From positions 1-64,000 of the forward strand of contig DATMES010000038.1 of the NCBI GenBank assembly GCA_035556555.1: DNA of 64,000 nucleotides, in the 5' to 3' direction. The position numbers and the translations under genes are program-made. The notes under the pieces are model-generated. The model saw only the letters and a list, made by a program, of their open reading frames with translations, had not been told where the DNA came from and searched no databases. Numbering within the stretch: position 1 is the first letter of the stretch; every line of letters starts with the position of its first letter. This document shows, in pieces, positions 8,418 through 17,834 of the stretch. This DNA is from Frankiaceae bacterium (GTDB lineage: Bacteria > Actinomycetota > Actinomycetes > BP-191).

Positions 8418-11183
8418 GTGCAGCTGCCCGACCCCGCGCCACGCGCCCGCGCCGCCCTGCTGGCGCTCGCGGACCTGGTGCCCAGCGGAGACCGCGGCGA
8501 CGCGATCCCGCTCGCGCAGGAGCACCTGAGCTGGCTGCCGCAGACGGCGCTGACGCTGTTCGGGCCGGACGAGGGGCCGCGCACACCGCTCGACGCCGCT
8601 GCTGCCGAACGCCTCGCCGCGATCGACCAGGTCCGCGCCGACGGCAACGCGTTGCGGGCAGGGTGGGTGTTCGTCACCGGCAGGACGACGGTCGGGGGCC
8701 GGACGCGGAAAGTGATGCAGCCGCTCGTCACCGTCCCGGTCCGCGTCCGGCGCGGCCCCATCATCCGGCCCTGGCTCGACGCCGTCGGCGACGTCGAGCT
8801 GTCGCCGCTCATCCCCGACGGCGACGAACGCCGGCGGCTCGAGGAGGCACTCGACCTGACGGCCCCGGCATGGACGCCGGAGCTCCACGAGTGGGCGGTC
8901 GCCGCCGCGAGGGCGGCCGGCCTCGAGGTCGCCGAGGCACTGCTGCCTCAGACCAGGCCGGACCGCTACCGGGGTCCCGGGCTGGCCGTCTCCCCCGCCG
9001 TCGGCGTCTACGCGCTGCGCGACGCCGTCCCCAGCAGGCGCGGCATCTCGCTGCGCGAGTGGGCGACGCGGCAGCGGCTGGAGGAGACGGCGTTCGCCGC
9101 CGTGTACGGCGGGCTCGACACGTCGGTGCCGATGCCGCCGCGCTTCTACGAGTCGCCGTTCGCGCTCAACGCCTCGCAGCGCCGCGCCGTCGAGGCCAGC
9201 AGGTCCGCCGGGGTCAGCGTCGTGTCCGGCGCACCGGGCACCGGCAAGTCACAGACCGTCGTAGCCATCGCGTGCGACGCGCTGGCGCGCGGCGAGACGG
9301 TGCTCGTCGCGGCGCGGACCGATGCCGCGGTCGACGCGCTGCTCGACCTGCTGGACCGCGGGGCGGGACCGGAGCCTGTGGTGTTCGGCTCCAGCGAGCG
9401 CAGGCAGGCGCTCGCGCAGCGGCTCGCCGGCGGGGTGTTCGGCGTCTCGCGCCGCGAGGTCAACTCCGCGTCGTACGCCCGCGACACCATCGCGAGGCAG
9501 CGCGACGACCTGCGCGGTGCACTGGCCGACCGGCTCTACGCGCACCTGCTCGTCGTCGGCGACGAACGGCTGACGGCCATGCGGGACAAGGCCCCCGGGC
9601 TGTTCGGTCCCGGGGCGGACCTCGCGGCGTACGACCGGCTGTTCCAGCGCGCGCAGCGCGCCCGGTGGCGGCGCAAGCGGCGCGAGGCGAAGGTGCGCGA
9701 GGCCGCGGGCGCCGCGCCGGACACCCCGCTGGACGAGCTCGCTGCCGTACGCCGCCTCGCGGGGCTCGCCGACGCCGCCGCGGCCGAGGTCGGCGGCGCG
9801 CCGCTGCCCCCCACTGGCGACTACGCCGCGGTCGTCGCGATGGACGAGGTCGTGCGTGCCCACGCCGGGCGGTGGCACGCCGCCCTCGCGCACTCCGACG
9901 CGCGGCTCGACGCGCGTGCGCGTGCGTCGGTCGCCGCGCTGGCGACGGCGTTGCGCAGCAGCCGCGGGCCGCGGCGCCAGCAGCTCGCGCGGCTGGACAG
10001 GACGCTGACGAAGGCGCTGCCGGTCTGGGTCGGCTCACTGCCCGACATCGACGACCTGCTCCCTCCGGTCGCGGCGCTGTTCGACCTCGTCGTCCTCGAC
10101 GAGGCGTCGTCGATCGACCAGGCGCTCGCCGCGCCCGCGCTGCTGCGCGCCCGCCGCGCCGTCGTCGTCGGCGACCCGAAACAGCTGCGGCACGTGTCGT
10201 TCCTCGGCGACGAGGAACTCGGCAGCACCCTCGCCGGGCACGGCGTCGAGGCGGACCCGCTGCTCGCCGCGCTGCTCGACGTACGCCGCAACAGCGCGTT
10301 CGACGTCGCCGCCGCGGTCGCCCCCGTGCTGAACCTGGACGAGCACCACCGGTCGCGCCCGCACCTCGTCGAGCTCGTCGCGAAGCAGGTCTACGGCGGC
10401 ACGTTCGCCGTGGCACGGCGCTCCCCCGTGACCGAGTCGGTCGACTGCATCCACGCCGAACGACTGGACGGCCGTCGCGCCGCGCACGGCGTCGTTCCTG
10501 CCGAGGTCGACAGGGTGGTCGAGCTGCTGCGCGAACGCCTCGCCGCCGGCGTGCCCAGCGTCGGTGTCCTGACGCCGTTCCGCGCGCAGGCGGACGCGCT
10601 GGAGGCGGCCGTGCTCAGGGCGTTCACCGCCGACGAGCTCGCCGCGCTGAACCTGCGGGTCGGCACTGTGCACGCGTTCCAGGGGAACGAGCGCGACGAC
10701 GTGATCGTCTCCCTCGGCGTCGCGCCGGGCGAGAAGGCGGCGTCGTGGCGGTTCGTCGAGGACCGGCACCTGTTCGCGGTGCTGACGACGCGCGCGCGGA
10801 TGGAGACGACGGTGCTGCACTCCGCGGACCCGCCTGAGCGCGGCCTGCTCGCGGCGTACCTCGCGCAGGCCAATCACCCGCCGGGCCGCCCGCGCGACCG
10901 CGCCGTCTCGCGGTGGGGCATGGCACTCGCCGCCGAGCTGCGGCGCGCGGGAGCCGACGTCGTGACGGGCTACGAGGCGGGCCGCCACGTCGTGGACGTC
11001 TGCTGGTACGGCCTCGCGCGGCCGCGCGCGCTCGTCACCGACGTGCACCCCGGCGGCGTCGCCGCGCACATCGAACGCGCCGAGGCGCTGGTCCGCTACG
11101 GCTGGGAGGTCGTCGAGGCACTGCAACGCCCGATGGCGACTCCCGAACGCGTCGTCGTCGAGCTGCTCGCGCGGGTGGGGTAG
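8418..11183 (+). CDS. SF1 helicase (DNA2/NAM7-like) with extra C-terminal domain
   Basis: This 921-residue protein is a UvrD/DNA2-like superfamily 1 ATPase. An N-terminal ~240 residues of unknown fold precede the Q-motif-like region and Walker A GAPGTGKSQTVV (~residue 271). Walker B is VVLDEASSIDQAL (~560), followed by motif III VVVGDPKQLRHVSFLG, motif IV-like HHRSRPHLVELV and motif V/VI VHAFQGNERDDVIVSLG. After ~residue 830 there is a separate module (WGMALAAELRRAGADVVTGY, then HVVDVCWYG) that looks like a Vsr/PD-(D/E)XK-type nuclease fold, with a possible missing or altered catalytic residue. The TAG stop of fumarase I forms part of a TAGCCT box 7 nt before the GTG start. DNA or RNA as substrate is undetermined. 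Confidence 0.85.
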   Translation: MQLPDPAPRARAALLALADLVPSGDRGDAIPLAQEHLSWLPQTALTLFGPDEGPRTPLDAAAAERLAAIDQVRADGNALRAGWVFVTGRTTVGGRTRKVMQPLVTVPVRVRRGPIIRPWLDAVGDVELSPLIPDGDERRRLEEALDLTAPAWTPELHEWAVAAARAAGLEVAEALLPQTRPDRYRGPGLAVSPAVGVYALRDAVPSRRGISLREWATRQRLEETAFAAVYGGLDTSVPMPPRFYESPFALNASQRRAVEASRSAGVSVVSGAPGTGKSQTVVAIACDALARGETVLVAARTDAAVDALLDLLDRGAGPEPVVFGSSERRQALAQRLAGGVFGVSRREVNSASYARDTIARQRDDLRGALADRLYAHLLVVGDERLTAMRDKAPGLFGPGADLAAYDRLFQRAQRARWRRKRREAKVREAAGAAPDTPLDELAAVRRLAGLADAAAAEVGGAPLPPTGDYAAVVAMDEVVRAHAGRWHAALAHSDARLDARARASVAALATALRSSRGPRRQQLARLDRTLTKALPVWVGSLPDIDDLLPPVAALFDLVVLDEASSIDQALAAPALLRARRAVVVGDPKQLRHVSFLGDEELGSTLAGHGVEADPLLAALLDVRRNSAFDVAAAVAPVLNLDEHHRSRPHLVELVAKQVYGGTFAVARRSPVTESVDCIHAERLDGRRAAHGVVPAEVDRVVELLRERLAAGVPSVGVLTPFRAQADALEAAVLRAFTADELAALNLRVGTVHAFQGNERDDVIVSLGVAPGEKAASWRFVEDRHLFAVLTTRARMETTVLHSADPPERGLLAAYLAQANHPPGRPRDRAVSRWGMALAAELRRAGADVVTGYEAGRHVVDVCWYGLARPRALVTDVHPGGVAAHIERAEALVRYGWEVVEALQRPMATPERVVVELLARVG

Positions 11184-11192
11184 ACACGACGC

Positions 11193-12581
11193 ATGGACTA
11201 CCGCATCGAGCACGACTCCATGGGCGAGGTACGTGTCCCCGCCGACGCGCTCTGGCGGGCGCAGACGCAGCGCGCCGTCGAGAACTTCCCCGTCTCCGGG
11301 CAGCCGATCGACCCGGCGCTGATCCGCGCGCTCGGCGCGATCAAGTGGGCCGCCGCGCTCGCCAACGCCGACCTCGGCGTGCTCGACCGCGACATCGCGG
11401 ACGCCGTCGCGGCAGCGGCCACGGAGGTCGCCGAGGGCGGGCACGTCGGGGAGTTCCCGATCGACGTGTTCCAGACCGGCTCCGGCACGTCGTCGAACAT
11501 GAACACGAACGAGGTCGTCGCCACCCTCGCGACTCGCGCCCTCGGTCGCGAGGTCCACCCCAACGACCACGTCAATGCCAGCCAGTCGTCCAACGACGTC
11601 TTCCCCAGCGCCATCCACCTCGCCACGACGAAGGCGATCGTGCGCGACCTCAAGCCCGCGCTCGCCCACCTCGCGGAGTCGCTGGAGCACAAGGCCGAGG
11701 AGTTCGCGGACGTCGTCAAGAGCGGCCGTACGCACCTCATGGACGCGACGCCGGTGACGCTCGGGCAGGAGTTCGGGGGGTACGCCGCCGCGATCCGCAT
11801 GGGCGCCGAACGTCTCGACGCCGCGCTCCCCCGCGTCGGCGAGCTGCCGCTCGGCGGCACCGCCGTCGGCACCGGCATCAACACGCCGCCGGGCTTCGCG
11901 GCCAACGTGATCGGCAGGCTGGCGAACGAGCTCGACCTGCCGCTCACCGAGGCGCGCGACCACTTCGAGGCGCAGGCCTCGCGCGACGCGCTGGTCGAGG
12001 CGTCGGGCGTGCTGCGGGTCATCGCCGTCAGCCTCAACAAGATCGCCAACGACCTGCGCTGGATGGGCAGCGGCCCGCGCGCGGGACTCGGCGAGATCCG
12101 TATCCCCGACCTCCAGCCCGGATCGTCGATCATGCCCGGCAAGGTCAACCCGGTGATCCCGGAGGCGGTCCACCAGGTCGTCGCGCAGGTCGTCGGCAAC
12201 GACGCCGCGGTGGCGTTCGGCGGGGCGGCCGGCAACTTCGAGCTCAACGTCAACCTGCCGGTCATCGCGCGCAACGTCCTCGAGTCGATCCGCCTCCTCG
12301 CCAACATCAGCAGGCTGCTCGCCGACAAGACGGTCGACGGCATCGAGGCCGACGAGGAGCGATGCCGCTTCTACGCCGAGTCGTCGCCGTCGATCGTCAC
12401 GCCGCTCAACAAGTACCTCGGCTACGAGGAGGCGGCGAAGGTCGCGAAGCAGGCGCTGGCCGAGAACAAGACGATCCGCCAGGTCGTGCTCGACCGCGGG
12501 CACGTACCGGGGAAGCTCACCGAGCAGCAGCTCGACGAGGCGCTCGACGTGCTGGCGATGACGCGGCGGCCAGGGGCCTAA
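11193..12581 (+). CDS. fumC: Fumarate hydratase, class II
   Basis: This 462-residue class II fumarase of the aspartase/fumarase superfamily is cluster-free and oxygen stable. It shows [16 protein letters not shown], the substrate-binding [14 protein letters not shown] segment, [17 protein letters not shown], and the superfamily signature [15 protein letters not shown], where the serine is the catalytic base. The length is typical. The stop of the helicase (TAG) is 9 nt upstream, forming TAGACA 6 nt before the ATG, so the gene may have its own leaderless start. Its TAA overlaps the TAG of the convergent BNR gene by 2 nt. Confidence 0.96.
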   Translation: MDYRIEHDSMGEVRVPADALWRAQTQRAVENFPVSGQPIDPALIRALGAIKWAAALANADLGVLDRDIADAVAAAATEVAEGGHVGEFPIDVFQTGSGTSSNMNTNEVVATLATRALGREVHPNDHVNASQSSNDVFPSAIHLATTKAIVRDLKPALAHLAESLEHKAEEFADVVKSGRTHLMDATPVTLGQEFGGYAAAIRMGAERLDAALPRVGELPLGGTAVGTGINTPPGFAANVIGRLANELDLPLTEARDHFEAQASRDALVEASGVLRVIAVSLNKIANDLRWMGSGPRAGLGEIRIPDLQPGSSIMPGKVNPVIPEAVHQVVAQVVGNDAAVAFGGAAGNFELNVNLPVIARNVLESIRLLANISRLLADKTVDGIEADEERCRFYAESSPSIVTPLNKYLGYEEAAKVAKQALAENKTIRQVVLDRGHVPGKLTEQQLDEALDVLAMTRRPGA

Positions 12582-14020
12582 CGGCAGGTCTTGCCGGTCA
12601 GCGACGGGCCGCGCGCCTGACGGACGAACAGCGGCCGCGCCGTCGGCAGCTCGCCGCCGGTCACCGGGTCCTTGTCGCGGGTGTCGCCGGTCGCGACCAT
12701 CACGCAGCCGGTCCCGTCGAGCGCCAGCGTGAAGAACTCGCCGAGCCGGCGGTCCTCGCCCGTCGCGACGCACGTCGTGCCGTGGTCGCAGATCGCGCCG
12801 AGGTGCACGGGCGCGCCGACGGCGTCGACCGTGTACTTCTTCGAGGACCGGCCGCCGACGCCGTACAGGAACGCCGTCTTGACGTTGACCTTGGCCTTGT
12901 CGGGGGCACAGTTGGGGTCGACGACGGAGTCGTACTGGAACCACCCGACGGCGACGTTGCCGCGGCTGCCCGCGACGACCCAAGGCTGCAGCAGCGTCGT
13001 GCCCGTACGCGCGACGACCTGCGGCTTGGACCAGCGGCGGCCGCCGTCCGCGGAGTGGACCATCATGACCTCGTTGGCGCGCGGCGTACGGGCGCCGTCG
13101 CAGCCTCCGGTGCCGTCGCCGCGCTTGTCGGTGGACCAGACGAGGTAGATGCCGCCGGCCGAGTCGCGGGCCATGACCGCGCGCCAGAACGTGTTGAACG
13201 ACGTGTCGTCCACGACCTCGACGGCGCTGAACGAGCCGGGCGTGCCGGAGTCGAACTTCTTCGACGCACCCTCGAGCTTCGCGAGGCCGAGACCGTTGTT
13301 GCCGAACACCGCGGGCTGGAACAGCGTGTCGGTCCTGCGGTCGTAGAAGATCTTGCCGTAGCCGGTCCAGCCCGAGCCGCGGCGGGTCGCGTACGCCGTC
13401 GAGCAGGTCAGCCCGCCGTCGGTGCTGCGCACGACGATGGGTCCCTGCGGCGTCGAGTTGGTCGCGACGAACACCTCGTCCTCCGCGCCGCCGGCGAGCC
13501 ACGGGCGGTCGCCGTCGTGGCACTGCGGCGTACCGGTCAGCCAGGTCTTGCCGCCGTCGGTCGAGGAGAACAGCGCGTCGTTGGCGAGGTTGATGCCGGT
13601 GCCGTAGACGCGGCCGCTGGCGTCCTCGGTGAGGTCCGGGTCGGAGAAGCCGTTGGACGCCGCGGGGTTGGCGAAGAAGCCGCCCGCCATGTCGACGCGC
13701 TTCCACGTCTTGCCGAGGTCGTCGGAGGTCCACAGCGGGACCTGGTTGCGGTACGTCGAGGCGAAGCCGGCGGTGCCCACCGGCGCGTCGGTCAGGCCGT
13801 CGCGGAGCAGCAGCGTGGTGCCGAGGTGCGCGGTGTAGACGAGCCGCTTGTGCCGCGCGCTGTAGAACACGAAGCCCTCGCTGCCGCCCAGCTCCTTGTC
13901 GACGCGGACCGGCTTGCCGAAGCCGACCGGCGGCTTCTTCGCGGCGACGGCGGGCGCCGCGAGAACGGCCGCGACGGCGGCGGTGACGACGGTGGCGGCG
14001 AGCAGGCGGCGACGGCGCAT
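12578..14020 (-). CDS. Secreted BNR/sialidase-like beta-propeller protein
   Basis: This 480-residue protein has a Sec signal peptide ([12 protein letters not shown], cleavage around APAVAAKK). The mature part carries Asp-box motifs of sialidase-type propellers, such as [22 protein letters not shown] and [13 protein letters not shown]. Such folds occur in sialidases and in many non-enzymatic exported proteins. I do not see the full set of catalytic residues (RIP arginine, Tyr/Glu pair), so enzymatic activity is unproven. The gene is convergent with fumC, sharing stop-codon bases. Upstream lies the 167-bp structured repeat at 14057-14223. Confidence 0.8.
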   Translation of the reverse strand: MRRRRLLAATVVTAAVAAVLAAPAVAAKKPPVGFGKPVRVDKELGGSEGFVFYSARHKRLVYTAHLGTTLLLRDGLTDAPVGTAGFASTYRNQVPLWTSDDLGKTWKRVDMAGGFFANPAASNGFSDPDLTEDASGRVYGTGINLANDALFSSTDGGKTWLTGTPQCHDGDRPWLAGGAEDEVFVATNSTPQGPIVVRSTDGGLTCSTAYATRRGSGWTGYGKIFYDRRTDTLFQPAVFGNNGLGLAKLEGASKKFDSGTPGSFSAVEVVDDTSFNTFWRAVMARDSAGGIYLVWSTDKRGDGTGGCDGARTPRANEVMMVHSADGGRRWSKPQVVARTGTTLLQPWVVAGSRGNVAVGWFQYDSVVDPNCAPDKAKVNVKTAFLYGVGGRSSKKYTVDAVGAPVHLGAICDHGTTCVATGEDRRLGEFFTLALDGTGCVMVATGDTRDKDPVTGGELPTARPLFVRQARGPSLTGKTCR

Positions 14021-14056
14021 GGACAGCGCTTCGGCGGCGCCACGCCCGCCTCCTGC

Positions 14057-14223
14057 CTACGAGGGTTCTGCGAAACTCGGCCCGTCACGAGCCGAGAGCC
14101 AGGCGGGGATCCGGCAAGGCCGCAGGGGGCCTGCGGGCTGGTTGTCGCCGCAGGCGACCGAGAACGAAGCCGGTCGGCGGCTGGGCTCGGCGTAGCAGGG
14201 CAGGGTTTCGCAGAACCCGCTAG
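14057..14223. repeat. 167-bp structured element with terminal inverted repeats (copy 1)
   Basis: The ends are CTACGAGGGTTCTGCGAAAC and the matching GTTTCGCAGAACCCGCTAG, an inverted repeat of about 18 bp. Inside are several perfect hairpins, for example CTCGGC...GCCGAG, CCGCAGG/CCTGCGG with a 3-nt loop, and GTCGCC/GGCGAC. About 95% of the bases match the element at 24362-24530. The terminal CTAG (14220-14223) supplies the TAG stop of the adjacent ABC permease gene. No protein is likely encoded. It is a MITE-like element or a mobile structured 3' UTR. Confidence 0.85.
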
Positions 14224-14975
14224 GAGGAGCCGTAGTCGCGCATCGCCCGCACCGACAGGCCGAGCAGCACGACCGCCGTCGCGAGCGTCACGAGCACGCA
14301 GGCGACGAGCCGGTCGGGGTCCCAGCCGTCGATGACGAGCGAGCGGGTGCCTTCGAGGACGTACGTCACCGGGTTGAACGCCGCCGCCGTCTCCAGCCAG
14401 CTCTGCATGTCCTCGCGGGGCACCGCGTTGGGCGAGAGGAACAGCAGCGGGAAGAACACGAGCGACGCGAGGTTGACCGCCTGGGTGTTGCCGGTCTTGA
14501 GCGCGATGAGGATGGCGCTGCTGCCGTACGCCACGCCGAAGAACGCGCAGAGCAGGATCAGCACGACGGCGCCGAGGAGGCCCGACGCCATCCGGACGCC
14601 CAGCCCGAAGCCGATGATCAGCACGACGCTGCCGGTGATCAGGTTGCGGATGAAGTCGGCGCCGAGCCGCCCGAGCAGGATCGTGACGCGCGGGATCGGC
14701 GCGACGAGGAACTTGTCGAAGTAGCCGTTCTCGATCTCGGCGACCATCGCGAGGCCGCTGCCGATGCCGATGACCGCGAAGATCAGCGAGACGGGCAGCT
14801 GGAACGCCGCGTAGCTCTGCCCGTTGAGGAACGGCGCGCCGTCGAACTGGTCACCGAGCTGGCCGACGTTGACCACGAGGAAGAACACAGGGATGAACAG
14901 CAGCGGCACCGTCGCCTCGGGGGTCCGCACGCCCTCGCGCACCGCCCGCTTGGTGAGCAGCCAGAGGACCCTCAC
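14220..14975 (-). CDS. ABC-2 type exporter permease (DrrB-like)
   Basis: This 251-residue ABC-2 permease has six predicted membrane helices (for example LLFIPVFFLVVNVG, VSLIFAVIGIGSGLAMV, VVLILLCAFFGVAYG). It has the ABC-2 signature region FLSPNAVPREDMQSWL and the typical helix-linking PVTYVLEGTRSL. It pairs with the ATPase gene 52 nt upstream to make an exporter of the daunorubicin-resistance/DrrAB class. The substrate is unknown. The GTG at 14973-14975 is the start. The TAG stop is contributed by the end of the structured repeat, so insertion of that element may have set the last codon. Confidence 0.9.
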   Translation of the reverse strand: MRVLWLLTKRAVREGVRTPEATVPLLFIPVFFLVVNVGQLGDQFDGAPFLNGQSYAAFQLPVSLIFAVIGIGSGLAMVAEIENGYFDKFLVAPIPRVTILLGRLGADFIRNLITGSVVLIIGFGLGVRMASGLLGAVVLILLCAFFGVAYGSSAILIALKTGNTQAVNLASLVFFPLLFLSPNAVPREDMQSWLETAAAFNPVTYVLEGTRSLVIDGWDPDRLVACVLVTLATAVVLLGLSVRAMRDYGSS

Positions 14976-15027
14976 TCGGGGCCCCCGCGGCGGTGCGAAC
15001 GCAGTGAGCAGCGTCGTGGGGTATGTC

Positions 15028-16131
15028 TCATGCGGTGGCCTCCTCGGTCGTCTCGTCGCCCTCGAGCCGGCGGCCCGTCGCCTTGAGGAACACGTCGTCC
15101 AGCGTCGGCCGGGCGACGGAGATGGCGTTGGCGGTGACGCCGGCCTTGTCGAGCAGGCGGACGAGCGCGGGGATCGACTCGGCGCCGTTCTCGACGTAGA
15201 GCGCGAGCGCGTCGCGTTCCTCGACGACCTGCTGCAGGCCGGGCAGCCGCTCGACGGCGGCCCGCGCGGCGTCGCGGTCGGCCTCGGTCACGGTGATGGT
15301 CACGACGTCGTGACCCATCGCCGACTTCAGCTCGGCGGGCGTGCCGGCCGCGACGATGCGGCCGTGGTCGATGATCGCCAGCCGGTCGCAGAGCTGGTCG
15401 GCCTCCTCCAGGTACTGCGTCGTGAGGAAGACCGTCGTGCCGGAGTCGTTGATGCGGCGTACCTCGTCCCAGACCGTCACGCGCGACGCCGGGTCGAGAC
15501 CCGTGGTCGGCTCGTCGAGGAACAGCACCGACGGCGAGTGCACCAGCGCGGCGGCGAGGTCGAGCCTGCGCTTCATGCCGCCGGAGAACGTCTTCGTCCG
15601 CCGGTCCGCGGCCTCGGTCAGGCCGACGAGGTCGAGCAGCTCGGTGGCGCGCGCGGCGGCGCGGGCGTTGTCCATGCCGTACATCCCGCACTGCAGCGTC
15701 AGGAGCTCCCGCGCGGTCTGCAGCGGGTCGAGGCCGATCTCCTGCAACGCCACGCCGATGGCCCGCCGGACGCGCGCCGCGTCGCGGCTCACGTCGTGCC
15801 CGGCCACCTTCGCCTCGCCGCCGGAGACGGGGAGGAGCGTGCAGAGCATCCGTACGGTCGTCGTCTTGCCGGCGCCGTTCGGGCCGAGGAAGCCGAACAC
15901 CTCCCCCTCGCGGACCTCGAGGTCGACGCCGTTGACGGCGTCCACGCCGCCCTTGAACGACTTCTTCAGCCCGCGCACCTCGATGGCGAGCGGCCGCGTG
16001 TCGATCGGAGGAGGGGGCGGGGAGGCGGGAGCCGGCTTGGCCGCGGGCCTGCGCGCCGGAGCCTTCTTGGCCGGCGCCTTCTTCGCGGGTGCTCTCTTGG
16101 CTGGCTTGCGCGGTGTCGTGTCGTCGGCCAC
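15028..16131 (-). CDS. ABC exporter ATPase (DrrA-like) with Lys/Ala/Pro-rich tail
   Basis: This 367-residue ATPase powers the permease at 14220-14975. It shows Walker A GPNGAGKTTTVRML, the ABC signature FSGGMKRRLDLAAALV, and Walker B VLFLDEPTTGLDPASR. The DrrA-type C-terminal domain after ~residue 270 ends in DDVFLKATGRRLEG. An unusual N-terminal extension of ~45 residues repeats KAPAKKAPA-like units and prolines before the core begins at IEVRGLKKSFKGG. The GTG at 16129-16131 is preceded by TAGGGT 8 nt earlier. The basic tail resembles histone H1-like linkers and may bind nucleic acid or be a flexible tether. Confidence 0.9.
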   Translation of the reverse strand: MADDTTPRKPAKRAPAKKAPAKKAPARRPAAKPAPASPPPPPIDTRPLAIEVRGLKKSFKGGVDAVNGVDLEVREGEVFGFLGPNGAGKTTTVRMLCTLLPVSGGEAKVAGHDVSRDAARVRRAIGVALQEIGLDPLQTARELLTLQCGMYGMDNARAAARATELLDLVGLTEAADRRTKTFSGGMKRRLDLAAALVHSPSVLFLDEPTTGLDPASRVTVWDEVRRINDSGTTVFLTTQYLEEADQLCDRLAIIDHGRIVAAGTPAELKSAMGHDVVTITVTEADRDAARAAVERLPGLQQVVEERDALALYVENGAESIPALVRLLDKAGVTANAISVARPTLDDVFLKATGRRLEGDETTEEATA

Positions 16132-16189
16132 GAGGCGCGACCCTATCGAGGACCGCGCCCCGTGATCCACGCGAATATCGCCGCGACAT

Positions 16190-16245
16190 CGTGATCTTGG
16201 CGACGTTCGTGGCGCCCGGCTTGCACAAACGTTGCCAAGATCACG
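16190..16245 (-). terminator. Long inverted repeat downstream of PhoH2
   Basis: CGTGATCTTGGCGACGTT (16190-16207) and AACGTTGCCAAGATCACG (16228-16245) form an 18-bp stem with a single G-T wobble and a 20-nt loop. It starts 15 nt after the stop codon of the minus-strand PhoH2 gene and ends before the ABC ATPase promoter. A terminator role is inferred. There is no U-tract on the minus strand. Confidence 0.6.
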
Positions 16246-16260
16246 CAAAAGCGTCTGCTC

Positions 16261-17550
16261 CTACAGCGGGACGTCCTCCAGCAGCTCCGTCACCAGCGCC
16301 GCGATCGGCGAACGCTCCGAGCGCGTCAGCGTCACGTGCGCGAACAGCGGGTGCCCCTTCAACGCCTCGATGACCGCCGCGACGCCGTCGTGGCGGCCGA
16401 CGCGGAGGTTGTCGCGCTGCGCGACGTCGTGGGTGAGGACGACCTTCGAGCCGGCGCCGATGCGCGAGAGGACGGTGAGGAGCACGCCGCGTTCGAGCGA
16501 CTGCGCCTCGTCGACGATGACGAACGAGTCGTGCAGCGAACGCCCGCGGATGTGCGTCAGCGGCAGCACCTCGAGCAGCTCGCGGTGCACGATCTCGTCG
16601 ATGACCTCCTCGGCGACGAGCGCGCCGAGGGTGTCGTAGACGGCCTGCGCCCACGGCGCCATCTTGTCGCCGGCGTCGCCGGGGAGGTACCCGAGGTCCT
16701 GGCCGCCGACGGCGTACAGCGGGCGGAAGACGACGACCCGCTTGTGCGCGCGGCGTTCGAGTACCGCCTCCAGGCCGGCGCAGAGCGCGAGCGCGGACTT
16801 GCCGGTGCCCGCGCGACCGCCGAGCGACACGATGCCGACGTCGGGGTCGAGCAGGAGGTCGAGCGCGATGCGCTGCTCGGCGCTGCGGCCGTGCAGGCCG
16901 AACGCGTCGCGGTCGCCGCGGATGAGGCGTACGGACTTGTCGGGCAGCACGCGGCCCAGCGCGTGCGAGCGGTCTCCGACGAGCACCAGGCCGGTGTGGC
17001 AGGGCAGCTCGCGCGCCTCCTCCACGTCGACCGAGTCGGCGGCGTACAGCGCGTCGATGACGTCGGAGGAGACCTCGACCTCGGCCATGCCGGTCCAGCC
17101 GGCGTCGACCGCCAGCTCGGCGCGGTACTCGTCGGCGGTGATGCCGACGCTCGCGGCCTTGACGCGCAGCGGGAGGTCCTTGGAGACGAGCGTGACGGCG
17201 CTGCCCTCGGCGGCGAGGTTGAGGGCGACGGCGAGGATGCGGTGGTCGTTGCCGTCGGCGCGGAAACCCGCGGGCAGCACCGACGGGTCGCTGTGGTTGA
17301 GCTCGACGTGCAGGGTCCCGCCGAGGTCGTTCAGCGGCATCGGCTGGTCGAGGCGGCCGTGCGTGACCCTGAGGTCGTCGAGGAGCCGCAGCGCCGCGCG
17401 GGCGAAGTACCCCAGCTCGGGGTGCGCCCGCTTGTCCTCGAGCTCGCCGATGACGACGAGGGGCAGGACGACCTCGTGCTCGGCGAACCGGTAGACCGCC
17501 GACGGGTCGGACAGCAGGACGCTGGTGTCGATCACGTAGGAGTGGCGCAT
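16261..17550 (-). CDS. phoH: PhoH2: PIN-domain RNase fused to PhoH ATPase
   Basis: This 429-residue protein combines an N-terminal PIN nuclease domain ([12 protein letters not shown] with the first Asp, then [16 protein letters not shown] with the conserved Glu) and a C-terminal PhoH P-loop ATPase ([60 protein letters not shown]). PhoH2 proteins are ATP-dependent RNA helicase/ribonucleases. In mycobacteria the gene (Rv1095) is paired with a small overlapping antitoxin-like gene. I see no such companion upstream of the ATG at 17548-17550, although the upstream frame is open. The position between uppS and the fumarases agrees with mycobacterial synteny. Confidence 0.93.
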   Translation of the reverse strand: MRHSYVIDTSVLLSDPSAVYRFAEHEVVLPLVVIGELEDKRAHPELGYFARAALRLLDDLRVTHGRLDQPMPLNDLGGTLHVELNHSDPSVLPAGFRADGNDHRILAVALNLAAEGSAVTLVSKDLPLRVKAASVGITADEYRAELAVDAGWTGMAEVEVSSDVIDALYAADSVDVEEARELPCHTGLVLVGDRSHALGRVLPDKSVRLIRGDRDAFGLHGRSAEQRIALDLLLDPDVGIVSLGGRAGTGKSALALCAGLEAVLERRAHKRVVVFRPLYAVGGQDLGYLPGDAGDKMAPWAQAVYDTLGALVAEEVIDEIVHRELLEVLPLTHIRGRSLHDSFVIVDEAQSLERGVLLTVLSRIGAGSKVVLTHDVAQRDNLRVGRHDGVAAVIEALKGHPLFAHVTLTRSERSPIAALVTELLEDVPL

Positions 17551-17834
17551 CGGAGATCCTCTACGGGCCGCACTGGCGCGCGTCCCTGACTGAGAACGGT
17601 TCCGGGCTCGGCCCGCGGCGGGCCGGGCGCCGGCCCTCTCGCCGATGGGCAACGGGGCCTCCCGAGGGCGGCTCCGGCGGTTGCCGAGGTCGCCGTCGTT
17701 GACGGTACGGCGCGTTCCGGGCGTGTCCCCGTAGCGACACGCCAGACCCCGGGATCGGGGGACGGACCGGGACGTAACGGGCGCGTGACCGGCGCGTAGC
17801 AGGAGTGCGGCCCCCTGCGCGGAAGGAATCAGAC
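17551..17834. other. Divergent intergenic region with several hairpins
   Basis: This 284-bp region separates phoH (minus) from the M14 peptidase (plus). It is very GC rich and contains several inverted repeats: GGCAAC (around 17648) with GTTGCC (around 17680), GGCGTGTC with GACACGCC around an 8-nt loop near 17727-17750, and CCCCGGGATCGGGG at ~17755. A folded leader for either gene is possible. I could not match it to a known riboswitch class. Confidence 0.4.

Noticed and set aside
10035..13733. A 1232-codon open frame on the minus strand, and a 1140-codon frame on the plus strand (10913-14335)
   Set aside because: Both are Arg/Ala/Gly-rich antisense or shifted frames created by high GC at third positions. 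They cross the clear helicase, fumC and BNR genes and have no recognisable domains.
16261..17652. Extended start for PhoH2 at 17652 or a PhoAT-like antitoxin in this extension
   Set aside because: The extra 34 residues are Arg/Ser/Gly-rich with no family match; the ATG at 17550 gives the standard PIN-domain N-terminus.
17590..17700. Possible riboswitch (c-di-AMP type) in front of the M14 peptidase or phoH
   Set aside because: The hairpins are real, but I could not find the conserved core sequences of any known class.
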